From: Streptobacillus moniliformis DSM 12112
GTDB lineage: Bacteria > Fusobacteriota > Fusobacteriia > Fusobacteriales > Leptotrichiaceae
Direction: 5' to 3'
Length of the DNA: 64,000 nt
NCBI RefSeq assembly: GCF_000024565.1
Contig: NC_013515.1
Location: 310,001 to 374,000, forward strand
Shown here: positions 52,357 to 59,645 of the stretch, piece after piece
Layout: every line of letters begins with the position of its first letter
Position numbering within the stretch: the first letter of the stretch is position 1
The notes under the pieces: model-generated
What the model saw: the letters and a program-made list of their open reading frames with translations, nothing else
Database searches by the model: none
Told to the model about the DNA's origin: nothing
Position numbers and translations under genes: made by a program

Positions 52357-52429
52357 TGTACTGCACCCCAATTCTTGGACACAAGATTGGAGGTGCAGTT
52401 TTATGAGTAAATTAACAAGAGAAGATTAA
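52357..52429 (+). pseudogene. Left-end scrap of an IS3-type insertion sequence
   Basis: Nineteen bases after the adhesin stop lies a stretch resembling an IS3-family (IS150-group) left end, TGTACTGCACCCC, with an internal ATTCTTGGAC and GGAGGTGCAG, followed by an ATG (52403) that reads MSKLTRED and then stops. That peptide is a typical beginning of an IS150-group OrfA. The remainder of the element is gone. The following 140 bp hold an 8-bp inverted repeat (AAGATAAG and CTTATCTT) and nothing else I can name. Confidence 0.6.
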
Positions 52430-52573
52430 AAAAAGATAAGGCACATAAAGTATCTTATCTTGACAACCTTCAAATATTATATTAACATATAAAAAATTAA
52501 GTTAAATAAATTTTATCATAGAAGATGAAATTTACAGACTTTTTTTCACACACTCGATTTTTTTTCAAACATT

Positions 52574-53080
52574 CTATAATAAAGCTATATAATTTAAAAT
52601 TGTCCATTTTAATATTTCTTTTTCTCTTTCATTTACATCTTTTATTATGGAAATATTTTTATAACCTATGAAATTTATCTTAATTTTATTTTCGCTTATA
52701 GCCATATCTAACAAATTTTCTAAATCTTTTAAATCAATTGTTTTATCAACAACTTCTGTTTCTACACCATCTATATAAGCAAATTTTGCTTCTCCATCTA
52801 ATATAAATAATACGACTGTTTTTTCATTATTACTTATTTCAATTTTTTTAGTTCCATGTAATTTTCCTATTTCTATAAACCTTATAGTTAATATTGGGGG
52901 TTCATTTTCTTTAATTTTTATTTCTGGGATTATAAGATCATCATTATATGAAAATTTTTCATTTTTAGTTGAAAATTTTTGAATTTCAATATCTTTAGAT
53001 AAAAATCTTGCCCTTGTTACTTGGCTAAAACTTATTATATTCATTAAAATTGCAATTATTACCATTATTTTCTTTTTCAT
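52574..53080 (-). CDS. Small secreted protein of unknown function
   Basis: The 168-residue protein has a signal peptide (KKKIMVIIAILMNIISFS, cleavage near SQ) and a mature part rich in Glu, Lys and Ile (FLSKDIEIQKFSTKNEKF, PPILTIRFIEIGKLHG, VVLFILDGEAKFAYIDG). I recognise no domain. AGGAGAAA precedes this ATG. The same frame is open to an earlier ATG at 53131 with an even better AAAGGAG, which would add 17 residues (MKNRAGYYKTNFSGEIQ). Either start, or both, may be used. Expression is probably controlled by the four-site operator upstream. Confidence 0.65.
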   Translation of the reverse strand: MKKKIMVIIAILMNIISFSQVTRARFLSKDIEIQKFSTKNEKFSYNDDLIIPEIKIKENEPPILTIRFIEIGKLHGTKKIEISNNEKTVVLFILDGEAKFAYIDGVETEVVDKTIDLKDLENLLDMAISENKIKINFIGYKNISIIKDVNEREKEILKWTILNYIALL

Positions 53081-53152
53081 TTGTATTTCTCCTGAAAAAT
53101 TTGTTTTATAATAACCAGCACGGTTTTTCATATAGATTAACTCCTTTTATAT

Positions 53153-53246
53153 ATCTTGAAATATTATTTATATCGTATCCTTTTTATTTCAAGTTGTCAA
53201 TCAAACTTGAAATAATACCAAAATTTTTATATCTTTATTTCAAGTT
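53153..53246 (-). promoter_or_regulatory. Promoter embedded in a four-site symmetric operator
   Basis: The minus-strand promoter is TTGACA (53195-53200), 17 bp, TACGAT (53172-53177). The 11-mer TATTTCAAGTT occurs at 53185-53195 and 53236-53246. Its reverse complement occurs at 53204-53214 and, with one mismatch, at 53153-53163. The centres are 32, 19 and 32 bp apart. The middle pair forms a perfect 11-bp inverted repeat around the -35 box. Confidence 0.75.
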
Positions 53247-53525
53247 ATTTTATTTTTATATAGTTGATGTTTACAATAGTTTAATTTCACATAAAAATAT
53301 TTTATATGTATTATCTTAAAATAGATGTCTACTATTAACAATATAAATTGTTCTTTTAAACTAATATATGATTTATGATATATTGTAAATAGAATAAATT
53401 GAATCATTTTTTATAAAAATTACCTACTCTTTTAAACATATCAATTACTTTTGAAATCTTTTTTTTATTTGAAATTAGTTTTATATTATGAATAATACTA
53501 TTGAATTATAATTAAGTATTTTTTA
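53247..53525. other. Non-coding A/T-rich stretch
   Basis: Apart from the operator and the two promoters described, the 53132-53574 interval shows no gene, RNA structure or repeat that I can support. Homopolymer-like T- and A-rich tracts dominate. Confidence 0.5.
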
Positions 53526-53554
53526 TTTACTTCTATTAAAAATTAATATATAAT
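53526..53554 (+). promoter_or_regulatory. Promoter of the pilin-comEC pair
   Basis: TTTACT (53526-53531) and TATAAT (53549-53554) are 17 bp apart, about 20 bp before the ATG. Confidence 0.65.
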
Positions 53555-53574
53555 TAAAAAAAGGGGAGGTAATA

Positions 53575-54024
53575 ATGAAAAATAGGGGGATAACATTAAT
53601 AGAGGTGATAGTTTACATATCATTAATTTTAATTACATTTTTTATATCATCAAAATCTTATCATGTTATTTTAGAAAAACAAAGGGTTAAAAAGGAAATA
53701 GTAGAAATTACTAGTTTATTTAGAAAAAAACAAAAAGAATCAGAAATATATGGTAAATATATGTCTATATACTTTGATTTAGAGAAAAAAGAAATATTTT
53801 TTGATGAAAATAGTTTTAAATTATCTGATGAATTTACATATTTAAGTAAAAATAAGGTTGAAAAGGATAATTTTGAAAGATATTTTACTGAAAATGGTAA
53901 TCTAAATAGAGGGTTTAATTTACTAATATTAAATAAATCAGGAAATCTACTTGCTGAAATATCAGTTGATAATAGTAATAGTATTTCATACCCTATAATA
54001 ACAGTAAAAGGTATAAAAATATGA
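53575..54024 (+). CDS. Type IV pilin-like (pseudopilin) protein
   Basis: The 149-residue protein has a prepilin peptidase site and N-methylation helix at the very start: a short basic leader MKNRG, then ITLIEVIVYISLILITFFIS with the conserved glutamate at position 5 after the cleavage glycine. The rest is a small soluble head without cysteines. Such pseudopilins build type IV pili, type II secretion or competence pili. The direct link to comEC (ATGA overlap) points to DNA uptake. GGGGAGG lies before the ATG. No prepilin peptidase or assembly ATPase is in the window. Confidence 0.85.
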   Translation: MKNRGITLIEVIVYISLILITFFISSKSYHVILEKQRVKKEIVEITSLFRKKQKESEIYGKYMSIYFDLEKKEIFFDENSFKLSDEFTYLSKNKVEKDNFERYFTENGNLNRGFNLLILNKSGNLLAEISVDNSNSISYPIITVKGIKI

Positions 54025-55097
54025 AAAAATATTTATACATTTTATCTATTTTTATTCTTTTTATATTTTTTAATTTAAATAAATTTAATGTTGATAATAT
54101 ATCTTATGGACTAATATATAGCTTAGATGTTAAAGTCGTTGGTAAAAATATTAATGTTATTAAAATTAATGATAAATACATAAACAAAAAAGTATTTTTA
54201 AGAAATTATGATGATTTAAAATATGGGAGATACACTCTTTCTTATGTTTGGGATAATAAAAGGGAGGGAAGAATTTTAGATGTAAAACCAAGTTATTTTA
54301 ATACTTATAGACAATATATTTTAAATGTTATAGAAAAATCTTATGAAAATTTTGAAACACGCTTAATAAGTAAAGCTATAATACTTGGTGATAAAAGTGA
54401 TATTGATAAAGATACTTTAAAAACATTTAATTATTTAGGAATTATACATTTAATTGCCATTTCTGGATTACATATTCATTTAATTTCATCTATTTTTAAA
54501 AACAGGTATATATCTTTCATTTTTATTAGTATATATTCTATTTTAATTGGTTTTTCAGCATCTATAAAAAGAGTATATTTGATGAAATTATTAGATTTTT
54601 TTGACTTAAATAAAAGTGATGTATACATGATAAGTATTATAGTCTTACTATTAAGTGATATTTATAATATATTTGATCAGGGCTTTATATATACTTTTTC
54701 ATCAGTATTTGTCCTTATATACATTTATCCTTTAATTAAAGCTAATAATTTTAGTTTTATTTATTTAAGTCTATGTATTCAAATAGCAATTACACCTTTT
54801 TCCTATTATTTTTCTAACACCATTCCAATATTTACCTTTTTAGTAAATCTATTAATGATACCTATATTTACTTTACTTATAGAGATGGTGTTTATAAATT
54901 TAATTTTAAATATTTTTGGTATTTCATTTTTTTCAATATTAATAGATAAATATTATAAGCTAACTATGGAATTAATATATATGATTTCAAGATTTAAATA
55001 TATTAGTATAGAAGTAGAAAATTTTAACATATATCTTTATATATTTTTAATTATTTTTAGTTCATATATTCTATTAAATATATGGAAAGAACACTAA
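54021..55097 (+). CDS. comEC: Short ComEC-type DNA uptake channel
   Basis: The 358-residue membrane protein has the ComEC/Rec2 competence domain, seen best at FNYLGIIHLIAISGLHIHLI (about residues 138-157) and the following run of six to seven membrane helices. A short soluble part precedes it (about residues 28-90). The C-terminal metallo-beta-lactamase nuclease domain found in full-length ComEC (about 700-800 residues) is absent, so degradation of the non-transported strand must use another enzyme or not occur. It overlaps the pilin gene by four bases, supporting a competence operon. Confidence 0.85.
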   Translation: MKKYLYILSIFILFIFFNLNKFNVDNISYGLIYSLDVKVVGKNINVIKINDKYINKKVFLRNYDDLKYGRYTLSYVWDNKREGRILDVKPSYFNTYRQYILNVIEKSYENFETRLISKAIILGDKSDIDKDTLKTFNYLGIIHLIAISGLHIHLISSIFKNRYISFIFISIYSILIGFSASIKRVYLMKLLDFFDLNKSDVYMISIIVLLLSDIYNIFDQGFIYTFSSVFVLIYIYPLIKANNFSFIYLSLCIQIAITPFSYYFSNTIPIFTFLVNLLMIPIFTLLIEMVFINLILNIFGISFFSILIDKYYKLTMELIYMISRFKYISIEVENFNIYLYIFLIIFSSYILLNIWKEH

Positions 55098-55163
55098 AAA
55101 AAATCATGAGCTATTTTTTGTGAAAATAAAGGGCAAAACTACATTAATACTGAATTTTAAAGC

Positions 55164-55192
55164 TTGAAGAAGGAGGGTAAAAATGATATAAT
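55164..55192 (+). promoter_or_regulatory. Promoter of the metal-type ABC operon
   Basis: TTGAAG (55164-55169) and TATAAT (55187-55192) are 17 bp apart. Because they overlap the upstream open frame, the first gene must begin at 55221. Confidence 0.7.
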
Positions 55193-55220
55193 CGTTTTAA
55201 ACCTTGGAGGTGTTTCAAAT

Positions 55221-55760
55221 ATGAAAATAGAATATATTAAACCTCAGAATAATAATAAAGAAAGCATATATATATTAGTAGTAGTAATAGTTTTATTAAT
55301 AACTTCAGTTTTATTAATAAATCTTACAAAAGATAATAATGAAGATAAATTGTTATCAGAAAAGGAAATAAGTAGTTTTGAAAGTTTTAATTCTGAAGAA
55401 AATGGAATATATTCAGATCTATATAATTTTAGTACAGATTTAGAATTTTTTGCTAAAGATATGGGATATAGTAGTATAGAAAGTCTTGAAAATGAAAATA
55501 TATATCCTTTTGTAAAAGATGAATTATGGAAAAAAAGGGGAAAAATTGAGTGGAGTTTAATTGTTAAAAAAGATCATTATTACTATTTGGGGATAAGCAA
55601 AGATGAAAATATAGGGAATTTTTTAATTGAATCATTTATAGAAGAAAATGAAGTTAGAACTATTATTAAATATTATAAAGGAAAAGTATTAGAAAAAGAT
55701 ATTTTAAAAATTTCCCAAATGTTTTATGAAGTAAAACCCTTAACTGGTAATGATATATAA
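55221..55760 (+). CDS. Single-pass membrane protein, first gene of the ABC operon
   Basis: The 179-residue protein has one membrane helix near the N-terminus (YILVVVIVLLITSVLLINL) and an acidic extracytoplasmic part with aromatic residues (YSDLYNFSTDLEFFAKDMGY, WKKRGKIEWSLIVKKDHYYYLGI). I recognise no family with confidence. Small one-helix proteins do accompany some metal ABC transporters, and comparison with those (for example DUF6162) would be a first test. GGAGGTG precedes the ATG. The next gene follows after 10 bp. Confidence 0.65.
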   Translation: MKIEYIKPQNNNKESIYILVVVIVLLITSVLLINLTKDNNEDKLLSEKEISSFESFNSEENGIYSDLYNFSTDLEFFAKDMGYSSIESLENENIYPFVKDELWKKRGKIEWSLIVKKDHYYYLGISKDENIGNFLIESFIEENEVRTIIKYYKGKVLEKDILKISQMFYEVKPLTGNDI

Positions 55761-55770
55761 AGGGGATTAG

Positions 55771-56463
55771 ATGAAAAAAGGAGTAGAATTAAGTTTAAAG
55801 AATGTTTCGCTTAATTTAGGTGGAAATCAAATACTTAATAATATTAATGTAGATATTAAAAGTGGAGAAATTCATTGTCTTATAGGTCCAAATGGTGGTG
55901 GGAAATCAAGTTTAATAAAGTGTATGTTATCTTTAGTTCCATTTGAAGGTGAAATAAAGATGAGTTATGATGAAGATAAAGTAATAGGGTATGTTCCACA
56001 AAATTTAGATTTTGATAAAACACTGCCTATTACTGTAGAAGATTTCCTAGCCATGACTTTTCAAAATAGGGCAGCCTTTTTCGGTATGAATAAGGAAACT
56101 AGATTAAAGGTAGATGAATTATTAAGAAAAATAGACATGTATTATAAAAAGGATAGAATGTTAGGTTCTTTATCAGGAGGAGAATTACAAAGGGTACTTC
56201 TTGCTCAAGCCTTACATCCACAACCTAATTTACTTATTTTAGATGAACCATTTTCAGGAATAGATACAGTATGTGAAAACTATTTTTTAGGAATAATACA
56301 AAAACTTAAAAAAGAAGGTGTAACCATAATTTGGATACATCATAATTTAAAACAAGTTATAGATATTGCAGATAAGGTAACTTGTATTAAAGGAACAGTA
56401 ATGTTTAGTGGTGTTCCTAGAGAAGAAATAGTAGAAGAAAGAATATTTGATATTTTTTCATAG
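55771..56463 (+). CDS. Metal-type ABC importer ATPase (ZnuC/MntB-like)
   Basis: This 230-residue ATPase has Walker A GPNGGGKSS (39-47), Q-loop GYVPQNLDFD, signature LSGGELQR, Walker B LLILDEPFSGID and the double-histidine switch IWIHHNLKQV that is common in manganese/zinc ABC ATPases. It is the energy unit for the following permease. AAAGGGG lies before the ATG. The stop is 10 bp before the permease start. Confidence 0.88.
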   Translation: MKKGVELSLKNVSLNLGGNQILNNINVDIKSGEIHCLIGPNGGGKSSLIKCMLSLVPFEGEIKMSYDEDKVIGYVPQNLDFDKTLPITVEDFLAMTFQNRAAFFGMNKETRLKVDELLRKIDMYYKKDRMLGSLSGGELQRVLLAQALHPQPNLLILDEPFSGIDTVCENYFLGIIQKLKKEGVTIIWIHHNLKQVIDIADKVTCIKGTVMFSGVPREEIVEERIFDIFS

Positions 56464-56473
56464 GGGAGATAAA

Positions 56474-57367
56474 ATGGAATTTTTAAGAAACTTTTTAGCA
56501 GAACTTGCAAATAGTGGATTATTGCCTGATTTCTTTGCATATGGTTTTGTCATAAATTCTATAATAGCAGCAATATTAATAGGACCTATGCTGGGTGGTA
56601 TTGGAACTATGGTAGTAATTAAGAAAATGGCTTTTTTTTCAGAAGCTATAGGACATGCAGCTATTGCAGGTATTTCCATAGGAATACTTTTAGGGGAATC
56701 ATATAATTCACCGTATATTATGTTGTTTAGTTATTGTATAATATTTGGTTTAATAATAAATTATACTAGAAATAGAACTAAAATGGGTACTGATACATTA
56801 ATAGGTATATTTCTATCTATATCTATAGCACTTGGTGCAATTTTACTTATATACATATCTGGTAAAGTTAATTCACATATGTTAGAAACAGTACTTTTTG
56901 GATCTATACTTACAGTATCAGACTTTGATTTAAAGGTTCTTCTATTTACTAATATTATTCTAATTATTTTAATAATGTTATGGTATAATAAAATGTTACT
57001 TTCAAGTTTTAATAGAAATATAGCTATAGCTAAAAATGTAAATGTAGTATTTTTAGAGTATGTATTTATACTAATAATTACTATTATTACTGTAGCTTCT
57101 GTTAAAATAATTGGGTCAGCTTTAGTTGAAGCTTTGTTAATAATACCAGCAGCTTCAGCAAAGAATTTATCTAAGTCTATTAGAGGCTTTATACTGCTAA
57201 GTATAATATTTTCAACCATTAGTTGTATCTTAGGGATTATAGTGCCATTATCATTATCACTATCATTACCTTCAGGACCAGCAATAATATTGGTTGCTTC
57301 AACAATATTTTTTGTAACTGTAGTTATAAAAAATATTACACAGAAATATAGAGAAGGAGGAATGTAA
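56474..57367 (+). CDS. Metal-type ABC importer permease (ZnuB/MntC family)
   Basis: The 297-residue inner-membrane protein has about eight helices and the ABC-3 family signatures GPMLGGIGTMVVIKKMAFFSE, AIGHAAIAGISIGILLGE and SALVEALLIIPAASAKNL. These are the coupling and pore elements of zinc and manganese importers. The frame is open nine codons further upstream, but GGGGAG before the ATG at 56474 decides the start. It overlaps the next gene as TAATG. Confidence 0.92.
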   Translation: MEFLRNFLAELANSGLLPDFFAYGFVINSIIAAILIGPMLGGIGTMVVIKKMAFFSEAIGHAAIAGISIGILLGESYNSPYIMLFSYCIIFGLIINYTRNRTKMGTDTLIGIFLSISIALGAILLIYISGKVNSHMLETVLFGSILTVSDFDLKVLLFTNIILIILIMLWYNKMLLSSFNRNIAIAKNVNVVFLEYVFILIITIITVASVKIIGSALVEALLIIPAASAKNLSKSIRGFILLSIIFSTISCILGIIVPLSLSLSLPSGPAIILVASTIFFVTVVIKNITQKYREGGM

Positions 57368-58260
57368 TGAAAAAAATATTATGTATATTATTAACAAGCA
57401 TAAGTATTTTTAGTAATGGTGATGTAAATAAAAAGATATTGACATCTAATCAAGTTTCATATACTTTAGCAAGTAATGTAACTAGGGGAACAGATCTTAA
57501 AGTAGTTTCTGTAGTAGATGCATATACTGATATGTTTAGACAAAAGAATACTTTTAAAAATTTAAATAATAAATTTGAAATATTTTCAGATGCAGGAGTA
57601 GTAGTAACTTTTTCTAAAATTTTAGATGATGATTTTCTGTATGAACAGGCTAGAAGATATAATATAGGGGTAATAGAAATAGATTTAGGATATAGTTATA
57701 GAGATAATAATTCATTAGTTTTAAGTAAAAAAATTAATGATGATGGTAGAAAAAATAATAATTCTTGGTTAGATTTTAGTAATATATATAAAATGATAGA
57801 TATATTATCAAGTGATTTAATAGATATTTATCCTGAATATAAGGAAGAAATAGTAAATAATGCTGAAAATTTAAAGTTAGAATTTTTAAGAATATTTAAT
57901 GACTTTACTGAAAGTGTATATAGTAGTGATGTAGATTTAGGAATAATATATATGGGTGATTCAGAAATGGATTTTCTATTTGATAGTTTAGAGCTTTATC
58001 ATCAAAATATCCCATATAATGCAAGTTTTGATTTAATTAAGAAAACTATGAAAGAAACAGGTATTAATAAGATAGTTTCTAGTAAAACTTTAAGTAAGGC
58101 AACTAGAGATAGATTGAAAAGAGAAAGAATAAAATTTGTTAAATTAGATTTAGGAAATATACCAGTGGATAATGATGGAGATGAAATCATGGATGCTGAT
58201 GGATATTTAGAGATTTTAAAAATGAATTTAGATAAATTAAAAAACTTATTAATTAAATAG
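57367..58260 (+). CDS. ZnuA/TroA-like binding protein lacking the usual histidines
   Basis: The 297-residue protein has a signal peptide (ILCILLTSISIFS) and the cluster 9 binding-protein pattern in operon position and layout (SNQVSYTLASNV, VVSVVDAYTDMFRQ, a long middle helix, then LSKATRDRLKRERIK). In metal-binding members a histidine follows D/N-P in the motif D-P-H-x-W-L-D. Here that place reads NNNSWLDF, without proline or histidine. The early H-x-Y/F-E-P motif is also absent and the only histidine I see (YHQN) is elsewhere. The ligand may therefore not be a free metal ion. A C-terminal acidic loop (DNDGDEIMDADG) could bind calcium or metal. Confidence 0.7.
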   Translation: MKKILCILLTSISIFSNGDVNKKILTSNQVSYTLASNVTRGTDLKVVSVVDAYTDMFRQKNTFKNLNNKFEIFSDAGVVVTFSKILDDDFLYEQARRYNIGVIEIDLGYSYRDNNSLVLSKKINDDGRKNNNSWLDFSNIYKMIDILSSDLIDIYPEYKEEIVNNAENLKLEFLRIFNDFTESVYSSDVDLGIIYMGDSEMDFLFDSLELYHQNIPYNASFDLIKKTMKETGINKIVSSKTLSKATRDRLKRERIKFVKLDLGNIPVDNDGDEIMDADGYLEILKMNLDKLKNLLIK

Positions 58261-58268
58261 GAGGAAAA

Positions 58269-58724
58269 ATGAAAAAATTATTATTAGTATTATTTACTAT
58301 ATTTTCTTTTGTTACATTTTCACATGTTGTAACAGTAAATGTTTTAGAAGGATCAGAAAAAGGTGAAATTTTAATTAGAGCCATAGATGATAGTGGTAAT
58401 AGAGAAGCTAATGAAGAAATATATGTATTAAGTGATTTAGCTTATGATGGAGATTTAGAAGTATTTGAAAAAGATGGTTCTGAAGATTTTCATGGTAAAT
58501 TAATTCTTTTTAAAGGCACTTTAGATAATATGGGTGAATTAGTTTTACCAAAACCTGGTGTTAAAAGATATATAATATTAATAGCTGGTGGTGGAGATCA
58601 CGACTTTGTTGGAAAAGGATTAGCTCTAAATTCTGAAGATGAACAAAATTGGGAAAAAGTTTTGAAAAAACATGATAAAATATTAGGTGAATATTTAAAG
58701 ATTTACAAGACTAGAAAATTTTAA
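58269..58724 (+). CDS. Periplasmic protein with predicted N-terminal histidine
   Basis: The 151-residue protein has a signal peptide (LLLVLFTIFSFVTFS). Cleavage after the Ser would give a mature protein starting with His (HVVTVNVLEG). A beta-rich body follows and a conserved-looking YIILIAGGGDHDFVGKGLAL segment with a second His. Exported metal-handling proteins such as CopC or DUF4198/NikL-type proteins also begin with His after processing, so a metal-accessory role is possible. This is an inference. It is the last gene of the ABC operon, nine bases after the binding-protein gene, and is followed by a terminator. Confidence 0.6.
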   Translation: MKKLLLVLFTIFSFVTFSHVVTVNVLEGSEKGEILIRAIDDSGNREANEEIYVLSDLAYDGDLEVFEKDGSEDFHGKLILFKGTLDNMGELVLPKPGVKRYIILIAGGGDHDFVGKGLALNSEDEQNWEKVLKKHDKILGEYLKIYKTRKF

Positions 58725-58733
58725 TATATATTG

Positions 58734-58775
58734 CACTCTATCCTTTTAATACAAGGTAAAGAGTGTATTTTTTAT
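58734..58775 (+). terminator. Terminator of the metal-type ABC operon
   Basis: CACTCT (58734-58739) pairs with AGAGTG (58760-58765), with inner CCTT/AAGG pairing, followed by TATTTTTTATT. The next promoter starts three bases later. Confidence 0.75.
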
Positions 58776-58777
58776 TG

Positions 58778-58808
58778 TTGACAAAAATGCAGGGGGGGGG
58801 GGTATAAT
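58778..58808 (+). promoter_or_regulatory. Poly-G promoter of the 226-residue barrel protein
   Basis: Perfect TTGACA (58778-58783) and TATAAT (58803-58808) are separated by 19 bp. Bases 58792-58802 are eleven Gs that abut the -10. It is the same layout as at 45942, including A-rich sequence after the -35 and a GC step before the G-run. Confidence 0.85.
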
Positions 58809-58837
58809 TAATAAAAATATAGATAGGAGAGTAATTG

Positions 58838-59518
58838 ATGAGAAAATTATTGCTGTCAATAATATTATTTATTGGATTAATTTCATTTCCAGCTAAAATA
58901 AATAAGTTGAAGTCTAAAAATATTAAAAAATCTAATGTTTCAATTGAATTAAAAATAGCAGAACCAATGCATAGTGTTAATGATTTTGATAAATTTAAAA
59001 TAACAGGACCGAGGTATAGAATAGAGGCTAATTTAGGATATTATAGACTAGGTAGTAACTCTCTTAGAGGAGTTTATAGACAAGAAAATAAAAAACATGA
59101 TGGATATTTTGGTATTTCATTTTTAGTTGAATATAAGGCTAAGATAGGAGAATTTTTTGATATAACTTTTGGACCTAAAATTATATTTCAAAATGATTTT
59201 GAACCGATATATTATAGCAATTCTCAGATAATACTATATATGTTAAATTCTCTTAATTTAGGTGCTGAAATAGGTTTTGATTACAGATTAAAAGAAAATT
59301 TAACTATATATAATAGTATAGAAGCTTTTATTGGATTAAAAAAATTAAATGTTATTGATTTTAAGTCTAATACTAACTATAGTAAGTATTTTAAAATACA
59401 AGAAAATCTAGGAATTAAAATTGCATATGGGGTTAAAATAAAGGATAAATATAATGTTGCACTTTATACATCATGGGGTAAAGGAGCTATTGGAATAGAA
59501 GCAGGATATACATTTTAA
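58838..59518 (+). CDS. Small outer-membrane beta-barrel protein
   Basis: The 226-residue protein has a signal peptide (LLLSIILFIGLISFPA) and beta-strand-rich sequence with alternating polar and apolar residues (RIEANLGYYRLG, GYFGISFLVEYKAKIGEFFDITFGPKII, NLGAEIGFDYRL), ending in the aromatic beta-signal GIEAGYTF. Size fits an eight-stranded OmpX/OmpW/opacity-like barrel. No known family is assigned. The frame begins one codon earlier with TTG, but the ATG at 58838 after AGGAG is the better start. It is a single gene between its own poly-G promoter and a terminator. Confidence 0.75.
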   Translation: MRKLLLSIILFIGLISFPAKINKLKSKNIKKSNVSIELKIAEPMHSVNDFDKFKITGPRYRIEANLGYYRLGSNSLRGVYRQENKKHDGYFGISFLVEYKAKIGEFFDITFGPKIIFQNDFEPIYYSNSQIILYMLNSLNLGAEIGFDYRLKENLTIYNSIEAFIGLKKLNVIDFKSNTNYSKYFKIQENLGIKIAYGVKIKDKYNVALYTSWGKGAIGIEAGYTF

Positions 59519-59540
59519 TATAAAAAATTTAACTTTATAT

Positions 59541-59577
59541 CAGAGACAAATAATATGTAAATGTCTCTGGTTTTTTA
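59541..59577 (+). terminator. Terminator of the small barrel gene
   Basis: CAGAGACA (59541-59548) and TGTCTCTG (59562-59569) form an 8-bp stem followed by GTTTTTTAG. Confidence 0.88.
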
Positions 59578-59581
59578 GTTC

Positions 59582-59610
59582 TTTACAAATGCCATAAATA
59601 GTAGTATAAT
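59582..59610 (+). promoter_or_regulatory. Promoter of the sepF-obg-miaA-EIIA operon
   Basis: TTTACA (59582-59587) and TATAAT (59605-59610) are 17 bp apart, about 35 bp before sepF. Confidence 0.75.
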
Positions 59611-59645
59611 TAAGCATAGGTATAAATAATATTATGGAGGTAGTT

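Noticed and set aside
55164-55220. Earlier TTG start for the 179-residue membrane protein
   Set aside because: These codons are the promoter itself (TTGAAG, 17 bp, TATAAT), so they cannot be translated from that promoter.
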